From: Acidobacteriota bacterium
GTDB taxonomy: Bacteria > Acidobacteriota > Terriglobia > UBA7540
NCBI GenBank assembly: GCA_003165615.1
Contig: PLWR01000290.1
Span: 1-6,040 of the forward strand
Reading direction: 5' to 3'
Length of the DNA: 6,040 bases
In this document: piece by piece, positions 5,644 to 6,040 of the stretch
Layout: each line of letters begins with the position of its first letter
How positions within the stretch are numbered: the stretch's first letter is position 1
Made by a program: the position numbers and the translations under genes
Notes under the pieces: model-generated
What the model saw: the letters and a program-made list of their open reading frames with translations, nothing else
What the model was told of the DNA's origin: nothing
The model's database searches: none

Positions 5644-5869
5644 TTCCGTGACTTGAGCCCGCAGGGGCCGGAGGTTCGATACGCGTTCCGCCGAGGAGGC
5701 TTCGCCGCTCCCAGTTTCCTTTCGGGCTTCACCCAATCCGTCCCTGGGTAGCTCAGCCGAAGCTGATGGGCTGGCGCATGGCCGTCCTTGAGAAACTCGC
5801 ACTACTATTCACGATCACGGTTCGGGCCTTCATCCCGATGAGTCGGGACTAATATGCCCTATGCTGACT

Positions 5870-5931
5870 TCTGCCGCAGGATCAGAATGATTTGCATCAC
5901 CGTCAGTCACAAGTTCGTGACCTACGGCAGA
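5870..5931 (-). ncRNA. Group II intron stem at the domain III / IV junction
   Basis: TCTGCCG and CGGCAGA close a stem (5925-5931 with 5870-5876). Inside it GTCAC (5917-5921) and GTGAC (5906-5910) form a second hairpin with a 6-nt loop. The flanking ACTTACCTCGGGAGG and AGAAGTCAGCAT stretches match what I know from bacterial group II introns just before the intron ORF. The exact domain boundaries are my inference. The segment 5932-6040 is probably earlier intron sequence; I could not assign it. Confidence 0.55.
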
Positions 5932-6040
5932 CCTCCCGAGGTAAGTTCGACCGCCTTCCGTGCCTCGCCGCCGAATCTACGTTTTGCGCTCTTGATGGAT
6001 AGGGGCTTCGCGAAACCGGGCCCGCTCGCCCAACGCTCAC

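Larger units (their letters stand above)
5572..6040 (-). mobile_element. Group II intron, 3' portion, without reverse transcriptase ORF (5' end outside window)
   Basis: Read leftward, the sequence carries a series of group II intron landmarks. First comes ACTTACCTCGGGAGGTCTGC, running into a stem that closes with CGGCAGAAGTCAGC (5864-5877), familiar from the domain III/IV region of bacterial group II introns. About 200 nt of domain IV remnant follows, then a foldable domain V (5613-5643), a 3-nt linker, domain VI (5575-5609), and the 3' end CCCGAT, with the terminal AT that fits the group II consensus AY. A full intron-encoded reverse transcriptase/maturase needs over 1 kb in domain IV, so it is absent. 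The only open frame at the expected place, starting at an ATG near 5839, is about 26 codons long. Domains I and II should lie mostly beyond 6040. The 3' exon begins at 5571. I cannot assign a structural class. The intron would be self-splicing at best with maturase supplied from elsewhere. Confidence 0.82.

Noticed and set aside
5412..5802. Minus-strand open frames across the intron 3' end and the peptidase tail
   Set aside because: They run through domains V and VI, which are structural RNA, and show no reverse transcriptase or maturase motifs. They are chance open frames in GC-rich DNA.
5745..5825. tRNA-like stretch: GGGTAGCTCAGC followed later by GGTTCGGGCC
   Set aside because: The D-loop-like and T-loop-like strings are there, but I find no pairing acceptor stem or anticodon arm. 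The stretch lies inside the intron's domain IV region on the other strand.

Overview
The window looks like chromosomal DNA of a member of the Acidobacteriota. The main reason is the gene at 516-1676, which has the layout of the 'VWFA-related Acidobacterial domain' proteins (signal peptide, VWA domain with a DxSxS site, and a C-terminal 'YTIGYRP...GYF' block). GC-rich codon use, an M61-type exported peptidase, and a small unknown gene with the ANRRNARKSTGPRT motif agree with this. The assignment is from recognition only, not from a search.

Left part (1-2705), all on the minus strand. Reading leftward: a cytoplasmic glycerophosphodiester phosphodiesterase (2705-1878); a 201-bp gap holding a 48-bp nested palindrome (1773-1820) and a tiny leader ORF with a strong ribosome binding site; the secreted VWA protein (1676-516); acylphosphatase (507-217), nearly touching the VWA stop codon and probably translated with it; a gap with two inverted arrays of a 7-bp repeat; and the first 22 codons of adenine phosphoribosyltransferase, running off the window edge (67-1).

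Middle (2706-3637). A very good sigma-70-type promoter (TTGACA, 17 bp, TATACT) drives a small plus-strand gene of unknown function (2998-3453). The 3' end of that gene runs into an array of five degenerate ~28-bp repeats (3361-3561). The last four units form two alternating pairs, so the array has a dimeric higher-order structure.

Right part. An exported M61-family (glycyl aminopeptidase-like) metallopeptidase with HEFAH zinc site and C-terminal PDZ domain occupies 3638-5512. After a weak terminator-like hairpin and T tract, the rest of the window (5572-6040) is the 3' portion of a group II intron on the minus strand. Domains V and VI can be folded in full, including the 2-nt bulge of domain V, a GNRA loop in domain VI, and a bulged branch-point A eight nucleotides from the 3' end. 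Only about 200 nt separate the conserved end of domain III / start of domain IV from domain V, so no reverse transcriptase fits. This appears to be an ORF-less, non-autonomous intron whose 5' end lies beyond the window.

The genes do not form one pathway. I see housekeeping genes (apt, acyP, phosphodiesterase) mixed with exported proteins, with intergenic space rich in small repeat elements. The most unusual items are the ORF-less group II intron, the paired repeat array fused to the unknown gene, and the two palindromic or inverted repeat elements.
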